Notes: generated by a model not told the origin, from the letters alone. Numbered from the stretch's first letter, positions 20,943 through 30,677 are shown. The stretch: 64,000 nucleotides of DNA from Prorocentrum cordatum (GCA_963575745.1 CAUYUJ010001476.1:1-64000); one strand, 5' to 3'. Numbers and translations: made by a program.

Positions 20943-21028
<86 letters not shown>

Positions 21029-21035
21029 GCGATAA
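20045..21035 (+). repeat. (GAT)n tract of about 1 kb
   Basis: Imperfect GATGAT repeat with GGT, GAC and GCT variants and blocks of (GATGAC). Perfect runs lie at 20118-20175, 20418-20455 and 20945-21028. The poly-Met/Asp and poly-Ile/Ser/His ORFs are artefacts. Confidence 0.98.
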
Positions 21036-21049
21036 TGGTGATTACGATG

Positions 21050-21205
21050 AGGACCAGGAGGAGGACGGGGGAGTAGAGGAGGGCGGAGGGAGGGAGGATG
21101 GAGGAGGCGGAGGGAGGGAGGATGGAGGAGGAGGAGGAAAAGGAGGAGGAGATGGAGGAAAAGGAGGAGGAGCAGGAGGTGGAGGAGGAGCAGGAGGAGG
21201 AGGAG
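21050..21205 (+). repeat. (GGA)n-rich tract
   Basis: GAGGAGGACGGGGGAG words with GGAGGGAGGATGGAGGAGG duplicated at 21084-21135. Confidence 0.9.
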
Positions 21206-21534
21206 CAAGCTGCAGAAAGGGGCCCCTGGTCGAGGAAACGAAAGGGTTGAGCCTGCGCCCTCGGCTGAAACCAGCGGAAGGTCGGTGGAAGCGGGCGCAG
21301 GTAAGAAACCGATCCTTCAGGAACGATCCATACCAGCGTTCGTACGTGGGGTCCAGTATGTGCCCAAGGCGACGACGGCGACGACGACGTCGGGGACTCT
21401 TCCGGGGCGGACGTACTTCGCTCGTCGACCACCTGCGGCGAGCAGCGCGGCGGGGGGCCAGAGGGTGCCAGCTGCCCTCGAGGGACCTGGGGCGTGGGCG
21501 GAAGGCAGCCGCGTGAGGGGGGTCAGGGTTCATT

Positions 21535-21745
21535 TCGATTCCTCCGACTCGATTCGGTTCGATTTCGGGTGGCTTCCGATTCCAATTCGATTCGGCTTCG
21601 GATCCCGATTTGGCCTCCGATTTCCCTCTCATTGGAGGCCTACTCGCCTGGCGATTTCTGCCGATTTGCCTTTTCCCGACTCGGCTGCCGATGTCCGCCG
21701 ATCCGATTCATGTCGATCGCCGATCCGACTTATCGATTCGATTCT
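21535..21745 (+). repeat. Degenerate TCCGATTCGAT repeat
   Basis: CCGATT or its variants (TTCGATTC, CCGATTTG, GCCGATCC) occur about 15 times in 210 bp, irregularly spaced. A smaller cluster of the same type (GGCCGATTCCGATCGGATCG) lies at 40515-40600. Confidence 0.7.
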
Positions 21746-21863
21746 GGGCTCTCCTGGGGGGTGGGGTGGGGGCACGGCCGGCCGCCGGGAGGAGGACGAG
21801 GCCGCGGTGCTGGCGTGGCTGATGGCCCAGGAGCGGGGAGACTTGGCCACGCCCACATGGAGG

Positions 21864-22016
21864 TATGGGGAGGGTGGAGGGCTTCTTAGGAGCACCCCCG
21901 CTTCTTAGAAGGAGCGGGCCTTGCCTGTAATGCAGAGTTGGCGCCTTCTAAGAAGCAGCCTCCTCCTGAGAAGCCTTGCCCCCTCCCCCTGCCCCCTTGC
22001 GCGCGCCGCCAAGACA
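21864..22016. mobile_element. Foldback element family 1, copy 2
   Basis: Aligns with 17224-17378 through GAGGGCTTCTTAG, AGCACCCC, GCTTCTTAGAAG, GCGGGCCTT, GGCGCCTTCTAAGAA, CAGCCT, GAAGCC and the end CCCCCTTGCGCGCGCCGCCAA. The internal stems are preserved but imperfect, showing independent decay of the two copies. Confidence 0.75.
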
Positions 22017-22215
22017 CGTGAGACTCGAGTGCGCCGGAACTCGGGTCTGCTGACGCTTTTTGACGAGCGCGTCCCGGATTTCGACGGTTCAGTTTTCGTG
22101 GGATGTCAGAAGAGGCAGATCGCGTCAAATCTAAGATTGAATCTCGTCATTCTCATGATGGCCCCATCAGGCCAACCCGAGTCCCCCGAACCCGAGCCTT
22201 ACGTCTCCTCGACAG

Positions 22216-22345
22216 GAGGGCGTGGTGGATGCGGTCAACTTGGCGCTGGAGGACCGCGAGGACGAGGCTGGCCCAGCGCTGACGAGCGCGGTGCGCGCGT
22301 TGCTGGAGGCGGGGTGTCGAAGGCTGCAGAACCGCACGAACATCA
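22216..22345 (+). CDS. Putative exon, unknown helical protein
   Basis: Starts after a good 3' splice-site-like sequence (CTTACGTCTCCTCGACAG). It reads EGVVDAVNLALEDREDEAGPA and continues as amphipathic helix (SAVRALLEAGCRRLQNRTNI). It runs straight into a foldback element (22350), so the exon either ends at about 22345 or is interrupted. It may belong with the P-loop block 150 bp downstream, although the frames differ. No family is recognised. Confidence 0.35.
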
Positions 22346-22349
22346 ATTT

Positions 22350-22478
22350 TCTGAGGTCGCGCGGATCTCTCGGATTTGCGCTGGGCCCCCCTCCCTGGCG
22401 CGCGGAGCGCGCTGGGGGCAGATGCCGCCTACCTGGGGAGCCCAGTGCCGATCCAAGAAATCCGCGCAGAGCTTCAGA
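22350..22478. mobile_element. Foldback element family 3, copy 1
   Basis: About 129 bp with long inverted ends: TCTGAGGTCGCGCGGATCTC on the left and, read on the minus strand, TCTGAAGCTCTGCGCGGATT on the right, each continuing into a GGAT(C/T)GGC(G/A)CTGGGC-like stretch. Between them are CTGGCGCGCGGAGCGCGCTG and CTACCTGGGGAGCC. Relatives lie at 60985-61065, 61364-61475 and 61985-62095. Confidence 0.8.
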
Positions 22479-22500
22479 CGTTTATGTTCGGTGCAATTTC

Positions 22501-22697
22501 TTAGTCTAGAGGAGCCGGGTCCCGCTGACGCAGCTCCCGAGGGCGACGGCGGTCCCGCGCGTGCGTCCAGGAAGCGGCCCCGCTCCGGCGCGGCGGGGAG
22601 GGCGCGGTGCGTGTGCGTGGTGGTCTGCGGGCTCCGGGGCTGCGGCAAGAGCACGCTCTGCAACATCTCGGAAAGGAACAAGCTGCACAGGGCATAA
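22501..22697 (+). CDS. P-loop (Walker A) NTPase fragment
   Basis: Open to the TAA at 22695. After a disordered Arg/Ala stretch comes VCVVVCGLRGCGKSTLCNI: a hydrophobic beta strand followed by GLRGCGKST, a Walker A motif GxxxxGK(S/T). This phosphate-binding loop is shared by small kinases, GTPases and ATPases; the run CGLRGCGKSTL would suit a nucleotide or sugar kinase or AAA-type start, but no Walker B or other motif follows before the stop. Probably one exon of a larger gene (3' splice site unseen) or a gene fragment. Confidence 0.45.
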
Positions 22698-23129
22698 GCG
22701 CTTCAGACCCTTAGATCTGGGCATGGCAATTTTTTCACTCCGGTCGTTGCCGCCTCGATTCGGGGCCTGGGACCATCACAGATCGATCCGCCTCGAAAAG
22801 TGCCATAGAAAGACCGGGTATTGGGCTCTAGTCGTTACTTTCTGCTTTCTGCTGACGTTGCTATTTTGTCGCGACGTCGGATCTCAGGGCTTCCGGCGAG
22901 GAGATGAAGGGATCGCCGCCACCGAGAGCCCATGGGTGGGAGGCCGCCTCCTGGGGGGTGGCACGCCCGAGCGCCGCCCGGTACAGGGCGACGAATGGCG
23001 CTCGGGCGTGCCACCGCCCAGGGGTCGGCCTCCCCCCGAGGGGCTCTCGGTAACGGTGGTCCCCGTTTCTCCTTTGGGCGTCGGGAGCTCCACGCGGATC
23101 TCTCGGACAGGCGCCAGACGCACGCGCCG
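22698..23129. other. No gene recognised; imperfect inverted segment
   Basis: GAGAGCCCATGGGTGGGAGGC at 22924 and the sequence at 23025-23050 (GGTCGGCCTCCCCCCGAGGGGCTCTCGG) pair imperfectly, as do GGCACGCCCGAGCGCC (22969) and GGCGCTCGGGCGTGCC (22998). The latter are exact reverse complements and form a strong hairpin. Confidence 0.6.
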
Positions 23130-23440
23130 TCGTCGTCCTCCTCTTCCTCCTCCTCCCTCCCCCCCCTTCCCTGCTCTTCCCTCCTTCCTCCCTCCTCCTC
23201 CCTACTCCTCCTCCCTCCTCACCTCCTCCTCCTCCTCCTCCTCCTCCTCTCACCTCCTCCTCCCTCCCTCCCTCCCTCCCCCTCCCCCTCCATCCCTCCC
23301 TCCCTCCCTCCCTCCCCTCCCTCCCTCCCTCCCTCCCTCCCTCCCTCTCCCTCCCTCCCTCCTCCCTCCCTCCCTCCTCCCTCCTCCTCCTCCTCCTCCT
23401 CCCCTCCTCCTCCTCCTCCTCCTCCTCCTCCTCCTTCGAG
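23130..23440 (+). repeat. (CCT/CCCT)n pyrimidine tract
   Basis: About 300 bp of almost pure pyrimidine (CTCCTCCTCC, CCCTCCCTCC). Poly-Pro/Ser and poly-Glu/Gly/Arg ORFs over it are artefacts. Confidence 0.97.
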
Positions 23441-23516
23441 TACTTCAGCACGGGTCTGCTGGGAGAGAGAGAGTGGGAATCCGCCGCCTTGCCGCCCTGG
23501 TGGGCTCAAGCTTTAA
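23436..23516 (+). repeat. Element-flank repeat E, copy 1
   Basis: Reads TCGAGTACTTCAGCACGGGTC, a short GA run, then GTGGGAATCCGCCGCC and GCCGCCCTGGTGGGCTCAAG. The same string, with a longer GA run, occurs at 48349-48460 after DIRS-like element B. Here it lies just before the gag-like ORF of element A, so it may be a terminal or untranslated sequence of this element family. Confidence 0.8.
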
Positions 23517-23669
23517 AGGTGAAGGCAGCCGCACTCGCCCGCAGTTCGCGCATGCCCGACCTGGCGCTGCTCGCGGCGCAGTGGGCTGGGCAGGCGACCC
23601 TCGTGTGGCTCGGCTCGTGCCTCCGCTGCCCCGACGCGGCTTGCGAGTCGCTGGAGTGAGTGCCCCACG

Positions 23670-25219
23670 GTGCACCGTTCGCCGACGCCGGCGCGCCCGC
23701 TTCTCCCAGCTTGCTCACCGTGCTCGGTGGCTCCCGAGGCGGTCTGCCTCCCCGCCCCCGGATCGACCCCGAGGCTGACCAGCTGGTTGAAGCACAGAAG
23801 GCTCCTCCTCTCTGGGTTCGTGGCCGGGGTCGTCGTCTCCGCCTCGGCGCTGCTCGACTTCTCGGGGGCATTGCGGGACATCGAGGCGTGGCACTGGTCG
23901 GGGGTCGACTGGGCCCCGCCTCCAGGCTTTCTCTGCAACCAGGTCTACCGCTTCGACCGGGAGCTCGACGCAGCCGTGCTCCCCACCCTTCGCACGCAGG
24001 CGGTGACCTGCTGCGACGCCGCCTGCCTGACGCGGGAGCGGACCGCCGGCCAGCCGGCGGGGCGGCCTGCCACAGGCAACGCTATCGACGCCGTGTGGCC
24101 GACCCTCGGGGCAGCCGCTGCGGTGGCGGCTCCAGCCGCCGGCGGGGACGTTGCCCGCTTGGTGCTCCTCGAGCCCGCACCCCCTGGCGGGGCTGCCGCG
24201 CCCGGAGCCGCGGCGCCGCGGCCCCTCCCTTTGGCGGCGGCGCCCGCCGCGCCTGCAGGGGTCGGCTCTGCCCCCGTCGTCGCCAGGGGCGCTCTCCCGC
24301 TCGCAGGCGCTCCTGCCGCCGCCCTGGTGGCGGCTCCGCCGCTAGGCCTGGCGCCCTCCGGCGCTGTCCCCGGCGCCGTCCTTGGAGCCCCGCCTGCTGC
24401 CGCGCTCCCAGCGGCGCCGTACTTCATCCTGGCCAACGTCGAGACGACCCCGTTCGGCCTGCGCGGACTTTTCGTCACCGCCACTGGCACCGAGGTGATG
24501 TCGGGCAGCGTCGGCTTCAGCTCCGCGCCCTGGGTCGGCATGTTCGTGGTGCGCCACGTACGCCTGGACCAGGTCCGGGTGTTCCGCAGGCTCGGGGCCG
24601 CCGTCGACGCTCACCTCCTGTCGGTCATCTCCCAGAGCGGCCAGCGGATGGGCCGCCCTTGGCGCGGGGTGTTCGCCTCACTGAGCGAGATCGCCTTCGC
24701 CGACGGGGCCGCGAAGGGTCCTGCCGCTGGATCGACCGCCGAGGCGGTGGGCCGCTCGATCATCACCGTTTCTTCGCGACGGTCCTTCGCCTCAGCAAAG
24801 ACAGCTGGGGCGTCTCCAAGCGCGAGTTCGGCGTCGAGGCCCTCGAGCTGCTCGACTCGTGCGACGGCTTTGACCTGCCCAGCACCTCGGGCACCGAGTC
24901 GCTGTCGCAAGAGGTGCTGCTCGTGGAGTACGCCTACGTCAAGCACAGCGACTTCTCTGGCTCCCCCCCTGATGCAGGGGGCGACGGCGCTGGGGACAAG
25001 AAGAAGGGCCGCGGCCGCGGCCACGGGGACGCCGTCGGCGCGTTCGAGTACCTCGACGAGTACACGGCCACCCGTGGGCAGCGTGAGAGCGGCGACGCCA
25101 TGGTGAGTCCTGCTCTCGCGGGGTGGGTCGGCAAGCAGGAGATGCACGACGCCGACATCTTGAAGCAGGTCCGCAAGGCCCGAGACGTGAGGGCCGACGC
25201 GGGCCGGGGCTCGGGTTAG
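23670..25219 (+). pseudogene. Gag-like protein of DIRS-like element A, one frame change
   Basis: The first frame starts with ATG at 23670. Residues 1-130 hold a hydrophobic stretch (LLLSGFVAGVVVSASALLDF) and a folded Cys-containing region; residues 150-250 are Ala/Pro/Gly-rich linker. A globular domain follows at about 24418-24720 (ANVETTPFGLRGLFVTATG ... VISQSGQRMGRPWRGVF). The frame then changes at about 24740 and the protein continues as HHRFFATVLRLSKDSWGVSK to the TAG at 25217-25219, ending in a Lys/Gly-rich charged tail. Position before the RT and this composition fit a structural (Gag-like) protein of a dinoflagellate retroelement; I cannot name a Pfam family. Confidence 0.5.
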
Positions 25220-25586
25220 CCATAGCTCCAGCGCGCCCCGGGGGTCTCCTCGGGGCGCGCCCGCGGTCGCACCCCCCGGCGCCCGCCGTTTTTCGTTTGA
25301 GGGGCTAGGCTCGCCGCGGCACGCGCGCCTTGATTTTCAGCCGCCCGAGGGGCCGGCACCTCCCTGCGCACCCTCCCAGTCCGCCTCGCGCCTCTGTGTG
25401 GCACCTGGCCCCATGGCGCGTGCATGCCCTCGTGACCTCTTTCCCCTTCCTGTGCCGGCCTCCCTCGACTCCTCTAGGGCCCTTGTCTCTCGCAAAGTTC
25501 GAAGGAGATTTGAGGTCCGCCGTCAGTCCGCATCCCTGGTATCGGAGGTGGTCAACGTTCTGAACGAGTGATACGGTTGTCGTGGA
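25220..25586. other. Spacer between gag-like and RT blocks
   Basis: No protein family is visible. It is GC-rich with CGGGGGTCTCCTCGGGGCGCG, a possible hairpin, at about 25238-25262. Confidence 0.4.
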
Positions 25587-26955
25587 GTGGATGGCGCACA
25601 TAAGATATCAGCTGCCCAGGAAGCGCGCTTGGGTCATATCCAACGTGCAGTCCGTCGTTTCGGAAAACCACCCGATGACCTCTCTCCTGCAGGGGCCTTA
25701 CGAGAGCTCCGCATTAGCCCTGGATACCAGCAGGTCGGCAGTTCAGTGGTTCCCATCAGCGAGGCCAATTTAGATCGCGTCGCCCTTCCCCCCGCTGGGT
25801 GGTCACCCGCGGATGTCTTACAACTGGGCGGCCCCGTCGGCGAAGCCATAGTTGATGAGTTGCATGCGCTGCAGCGGTCTGTTCCAGCTGTTGCAGATGC
25901 CTCTTCCTCGGTCCTCAGAATCTACCACGATCCTTACCTCCGTTCCCATCCTCGGCTTTATGCGCGGTTTTTCCACGGACTCAAGGAGTCGAACCTTGTC
26001 ACCTGGAGGCAAGAATGCACCTCTCGTGTTGGAGTTTTCTTCGTAGCAAAGAAGAACGGCGACCTCCGTCTCATCCTTGACGGGCGACAGGCGGGCGAGC
26101 ATTTCGGCGAACCCCCTCGTGTTGACCTAGCTACTGGCTCGGCTTTTTTCCGCGCCGGAGGTCGACGGTGGGGGCCCTATCTTCGTGGGAGAAACAGATT
26201 TTGAGAATGCTTTCTATGGTATCCAATTACCTCAGGAGTTCTGGCAGCATTTTGGGCTTCCTCGCGTTCGTGCTGGGGTCTTGGGCATCTCAGTTGACAG
26301 CGCGGGGAAGCCCTTGAGGGCCTCTGACTGGGTTACGCCTTGCTCTACCGCCGTGCCGATGGGGTGGAAACACAGCCTTTGGATTTGCCAGCGAATCATG
26401 GAGTTTCGAGCTCGTACCGATACTCTGGCCTCTCCTAGCTTAGCTTTCGATGATGCTCATCTTCCTGTCCGACTTTGCCGCGGCTCCAACAAAGTTTTAC
26501 ATGCTGAGTACGTGGGCAACTTCGTAGCCCTGGGCCTCTCCGAGAACCCCGCGCACACCGTGACTGACTCTGTCGACCGCAGCCTCCGTGGGGCTGGGTT
26601 CCGCGCGCATGGCCCAACGGTGTCAGCGGGCGGAGGCGTTCTCGGTTGGACCTTCGACGCGGAGTCGCCGACGATCGGGATCAGTCACCGTGTAGGCTGG
26701 CGTGTCCGGCTTGGGTGTCTGGCGGTCGCGAACTTGACTTGCGCCTCCGGGGGCCTTGTCCGGGTCGTCGCGTCGCATTTCACGCCCCAGGCCCTGCTGC
26801 GCCGGGAGCTTTTATCTTGTCTGCAGGCCTCCTATTCATTCATCGAGAGCGCTGGACATGACTCTCGAGTCTTGTGGAAGTCTGTCAAAGAGAGCTCCGC
26901 TGGTGCGCCGCCCTCATCGCACTCGCTTTCCGCGACGCCGACGCCGCCTGGCCCC
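25587..26955 (+). pseudogene. Reverse transcriptase of DIRS-like element A, inactive motif C
   Basis: Frame one (to about 26170) reads the fingers region: HDPYLRSHPRLYARFFHGL, then RVGVFFVAKKNGDLRLILDGR (motifs 1-2 with the basic KK and LRLILD). Frame two, from about 26179, gives motif A, ETDFENAFYGIQLP, where D is the first catalytic Asp, then FGLPRV and VPMGWKHSLWICQ (motif B region). Motif C reads HAEYVGNFVALG at about 26503-26538: the expected YVDN/YVDD has Gly in place of the catalytic Asp. Thumb/connection follows to WKSVKE, with a third frame change near 26885. It would copy RNA into DNA if intact; here it is inactive. Confidence 0.7.
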
Positions 26956-27030
26956 CCTCGGTCTACTGTGCTGATGCGTCGTGGTGGAGCGCTGGTGTGG
27001 TCCGTGGGTGCCGCGCGGTCCCGGAGGTCT
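26890..27030 (+). pseudogene. RNase H-like start of element A, truncated
   Basis: In the frame following the RT, the protein continues LRWCAALIALAFRDADAAWP, then VYCADASWWSAGVVRG and stops at TAG (27028-27030). The CADAS strand matches the first RNase H strand with its catalytic Asp. No further RNase H motifs are found before 27150, so the domain is cut short. Confidence 0.5.
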
Positions 27031-27150
27031 AGAACGCGGGCCACTACTCCGAGCGTCCCCGCAATTCTGCGGCCCACGAGGCCTCCATCAAGCCCCGGGA
27101 CTCTGCGTTAAAGAGCGCGGTCAGTGGCGGCGTCGCCGCCCCCCCCAGGA

Positions 27151-28480
27151 CTCCGAGATCCCGAGGGCCCCTTTCCCCGAGGTTCCTAAGTCCATGTGCG
27201 ACGGCAACTGGCCCCTCGCCATGTCTCAGAAGTGGGCCCGGAAGTAGGCCCAGGTTGTCCTCGAGGCTCGCTCCCTGGTCCTTACCGCGAAGCACATCGT
27301 TCGGAACACCCAGAACTTCGATCGCAAGCATTTGGTCCTGAACGATTGCGTGGCTCCGATCCTGGCCGTCACGAAGGGGCGATCATCGTGTCCCGGTATG
27401 ATGTTGCCGGCAGATTGCGGCACTGCCAGGAGGGCCCAACTAGCCTTTAACAATGGTCTTCCACTTTTTATGGCTAGTTGGTTGCATGACTTATCATGGT
27501 GAGTTTTGTTCTGCCGGCGCCAGACGAGGGCGTCGATCCGGATATGCGTGGTGCCAATGTGCGACCTATGTTAGCACATGTGACGTTGGCCACGGCCAAT
27601 ATAAGTTTGGATAGGTCGATCGCGGAGGGCCATGGTTGGTCGGTCGGTCGGCTGGCATGATTGGCGCCGCGTTTGCGTCTGGAGGACAAACAATTAATTA
27701 TCGGAATGGGAAGGGGTGCGTGGGAAAGGGCTGGGATTTCAAATGTGGTGCGAGCGCACCTAACTTTTCTTTCTCTTCCCCCCCCCCTCCCCTCCTCTTC
27801 TTTTTGGCTCGAGCAGCGCGGGGAGTGACGGGTCGATTTCGGACGTCTCGGAGGGCCCCGACCCTGGGTCTTACCTTGGGGGCGACCCCGCGGGCGGCCT
27901 GATCTTGGGGGATCGCCCTGCAGGCGACCCCCCCATCGTCTCGGCCCCCGCGCTTCCAGCGCGGGAGCCAGGCCCGCGCCCGCCATGGGCGCCTGAATTC
28001 CTCGAGGTGCCGCGGCCCGATCGCTGCCCGTCCGCGTGGCACTGCGCCGCGCGGGTCGGCAGCAGGCATCGGGCGCCCGAGTGCTGGTTCTGCCCAGCAT
28101 GGGTCGATCGGCGTTTCCCGCGCCCCCAGTGGCCGATCAACGACCCAGGCGGGGCCCCGCGCTGGGTCACGGGCCCGCGCTACGAGCGCGGCCCTCGCCG
28201 ACTGGATCCGCGCGCCGTGGCGATGATCTGGAAGGGCCCGTCGCGGGCGTGCCCGTGCGGGTGCTCTCGGGCATGGAAATCTTCATCATTACCCCATATG
28301 TTTGTTGTTGTTGTTGTTTTGTTTTTTGGTTTGGTTTTAAACCAACAACTTTAAAATCCGGCGCGCAGGTACATGTGGTACTTGATGACGACGCCCGGCA
28401 CGTGCAGGCCGCGGGCTTGAAGGACACGACTGAAACCTTGCCTCCTCTTCCTCCTCTCCCTCCTCTCCCCCCCCTTCGAC
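27151..28480. other. No convincing gene
   Basis: An open stretch at 27905-28300 encodes a Pro/Arg/Trp-rich peptide containing WHCAARVGSRHRAPECWFC and WKGPSRACPCGCS, with several Cys and His. It could be an exon but matches nothing I know. A GTTGTTGTTG/TTTGGTTT T-rich stretch lies at 28300-28345. Confidence 0.35.
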
Positions 28481-28484
28481 CTGT

Positions 28485-28785
28485 CGTGTCGTCGTCGTCG
28501 TCGCCGCCGCCGCCGTCGCCGTCAACGTCGCCGTTGCCGTCGCCGTCGCCGTCGCCGCCGCCGTATAGGGCTGCAGGGAACTGGTCCTTGATTCCTTAGT
28601 CTTCGTCGTCGTCGTCGTCGTCGTCGCCGCCGTCGTCGTCGTCGTTGTCGTTGTCGTCGAGCCGTCGCGTCGTCATCGTCGTCGTCGCCGCCGCCGCCGC
28701 CGTCGCCGTCACCGTCTTCGTCGCCGTCGCCGCCGCCGTAGGGCTGCAGGGGGCTGGTCCTCGATTCCTTTGGGGGTTTCGTGTT

Positions 28786-28818
<33 letters not shown>

Positions 28819-28850
28819 TTCGCTGTCGGCGTCAGCGTCGCCGTCGCCGC

Positions 28851-28881
<31 letters not shown>

Positions 28882-28895
28882 ATCGTCATCGCCGT
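28485..28895 (+). repeat. (GTC/GCC)n tract with an internal duplication
   Basis: About 400 bp of GTCGTCGTC/GCCGTCGCC repeat. The segment CCGTATAGGGCTGCAGGGAACTGGTCCTTGATTCCTT (28559) recurs as CCGTAGGGCTGCAGGGGGCTGGTCCTCGATTCCTT (28736), so a unit of about 177 bp is duplicated in tandem. Poly-Val/Ala/Arg/Ser ORFs are artefacts. Confidence 0.9.
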
Positions 28896-29170
28896 GGGTT
28901 GTCGCCCTTTCGGTTCAAGATCAATGGGGGTACGAGGCTACCTCTCCTGAACCGGGCTTGGCGACGCTCGGCGCTCGTGGACCTCATCTACCGTAGCCTC
29001 GGCCCGTGCGCAGCGGACTTCAGGTCCCATGGGCGGGGTTGCGGTTGGCGGGGTCTGCGACCCCCGAGTGCGGCCTCCCAGGGATGCATTGTGGACGTTC
29101 GCGGTGCGCCAATGTTGGCCCCGGGGGCTCCGCCGACGACAGGTCTGAATCAGAGAGTTCGGAGCCCGAG
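28896..29170. other. Possible exon-like sequence, function unknown
   Basis: The stretch reads LLNRAWRRSALVDLIYRSLG on the plus strand and ends before the purine tract. It is too short to classify. Confidence 0.25.
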
Positions 29171-29379
29171 TGGGGACCGTACTAAGGATTGCACGGGGGA
29201 TCGGAAGGGGGAGGAGGGAGACGGAGGAGGGGAGGGAGGCGGATGGCATGGGGGATGAGAGAGGTTTTGGGAAGGAGGCGGAGGAGGGGAACGGGGAAAT
29301 GAGGATGGGGGGTCGTCGGAAGGTTAGCGGGGGGGTGATGGAGCGGATGGAGGGAAATGAGGGATGGGGGAGGGGGGTC

Positions 29380-29380
29380 A

Positions 29381-29411
<31 letters not shown>

Positions 29412-29448
29412 GAGGAGGAGGAAGGGGATTCGAGGGGAGGGCGACGAG

Positions 29449-29498
<50 letters not shown>

Positions 29499-30003
29499 AG
29501 AAGAGAAGAGAAGAGAAGAGAGAGAAGAGAAGAGAAGAGAAGAGAAGAGAAGAGAGAGAAGAGGAGAGAGAGAGAAGAGAGAAGAGAAAAGAGAAGAAGA
29601 GAGAAGAGAGAGAGAAGAGAGAAGAGAGAGAGAAGATGAGAAGAGAGAGAGAGAGAGAGAGAGAGAAGAGAGGAAGAGAGAGAGAAGAGAGAAGAGAGAG
29701 AGGAAGAGAGAAGAGAGAAGAGAGAAGAGAACGAGAGGAAAAGAGATGAGAGAGGAGAGAGGAGAGAGGAGAGAGGAGAGAGGTGAGAGAGAGAGAGAGA
29801 GTGAGAGAGGAGGAGAAGAGAGAAGACGAGAGAAGAGAGAAGAGGAAAGAGAGAAGAGAGAAGAGAGAAGAGAGAAGAGAGAAGAGAGAAGAGAGGAAGA
29901 GAGAAGAGAAGAGAAGAGACGAGGACGAGACGAGACGAGACGAGGACGAGACGAGAGACGAGACGAGAGAGAAGAGAGAGAGGGGAGAGAGAGGAGAGAG
30001 AGA

Positions 30004-30051
<48 letters not shown>

Positions 30052-30160
30052 GAGAGAGAGAGGGAGGAGAGAGAAAGAGACGAGAGAGAGAGAGGAGAGG
30101 ATAGAGAGAGAGGAGAGAGAGAGAGAGGAGAGAGAGAGAGAGGAGAGAGAGAGCCAGGGA
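29380..30160 (+). repeat. (GA)n / (GAGAA)n polypurine tract
   Basis: Nearly 800 bp that is almost exclusively G and A on this strand. It begins with (GGA)n at 29386-29422, then GA, AGAGAAGAG and GAGAGAGAA arrays. The few pyrimidines are in ACGAGACGAGACG words at 29915-29965. Long Arg/Glu ORFs (plus) and Leu/Ser ORFs (minus) across it are artefacts. Confidence 0.98.
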
Positions 30161-30182
30161 GGGGGGGGGGGGGGGGGGCGAG
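30160..30182 (+). repeat. Poly-G run
   Basis: About 18 consecutive G, at the junction of the GA tract and the next unique sequence. Confidence 0.9.
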
Positions 30183-30221
30183 CGCGAGGTGAGATAGGCT
30201 CCCGCGGCGGACCCGACGGGG

Positions 30222-30286
<65 letters not shown>

Positions 30287-30304
30287 GTCGTCGAGTCGTC
30301 GTCG

Positions 30305-30335
<31 letters not shown>

Positions 30336-30372
30336 GGTCGTCGTCGTGGTCGTCGTCGTCGTCGTGGTCGTG

Positions 30373-30417
<45 letters not shown>

Positions 30418-30420
30418 CTT
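30222..30420 (+). repeat. (GTC)n tract
   Basis: About 200 bp of GTCGTC repeat with GAGTCGTCGAGTC and GTGGTC interruptions. Confidence 0.97.
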
Positions 30421-30677
30421 AACCCCTGCGAACGGTCCTGCGTCCTCATCTTCCTCCTCCTCCCTCCCCCGCCCCCCCCTTCCCTTCGCCCTTTTCATAT
30501 CTCACCTCCCTGCCCCGCGCCCTGATCATGTGACCCTTATTCTCTTCCTCCGCCTCCTCCGCGTCCTATCCTCCTCCGCCTCCCCCTCCCCTCCTCGCTG
30601 TCATTGCTCGAGCCTCGTTTAGGTCGGGTGGGTTCGGGGGTCCCTGGCGCTTTTTAGTCTAGGGCCTCGGCGGGCTC

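Larger units (their letters stand above)
23436..27150 (+). mobile_element. DIRS-like retroelement A (gag-like, RT, RNase H start)
   Basis: Plus-strand blocks in order: an Ala/Pro-rich gag-like protein (23670-25219), reverse transcriptase (25587-26900) and the first strand of an RNase H (26961-26990). The related element B supplies an RNase H tail, a tyrosine recombinase and a methyltransferase-like domain. The recombinase of B, not an integrase, places the family near DIRS. Copy A is dead: frame changes in gag, RT and RH, a changed RT motif C and a stop in RNase H. Boundaries are approximate. Confidence 0.6.

Noticed and set aside
20047-21208. Poly-Met/Asp and poly-Ile/His/Ser open frames
   Set aside because: Pure products of the GAT repeat.
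22861-23509. Glu/Gly/Arg-rich minus-strand ORF and Pro/Ser-rich plus-strand ORF
   Set aside because: Both come from the CCT tract; no non-repeat domain is present.
27801-27816. Spliced-leader relic (TTTTTGGCTCGAG)
   Set aside because: It matches the last part of the dinoflagellate spliced leader with one difference, but the preceding bases do not match and the context is a pyrimidine tract, so chance is likely.
29182-30498. Long Leu/Ser-rich and Arg/Glu-rich open frames
   Set aside because: They are translations of GA and GTC repeats; both strands are open over the same bases.
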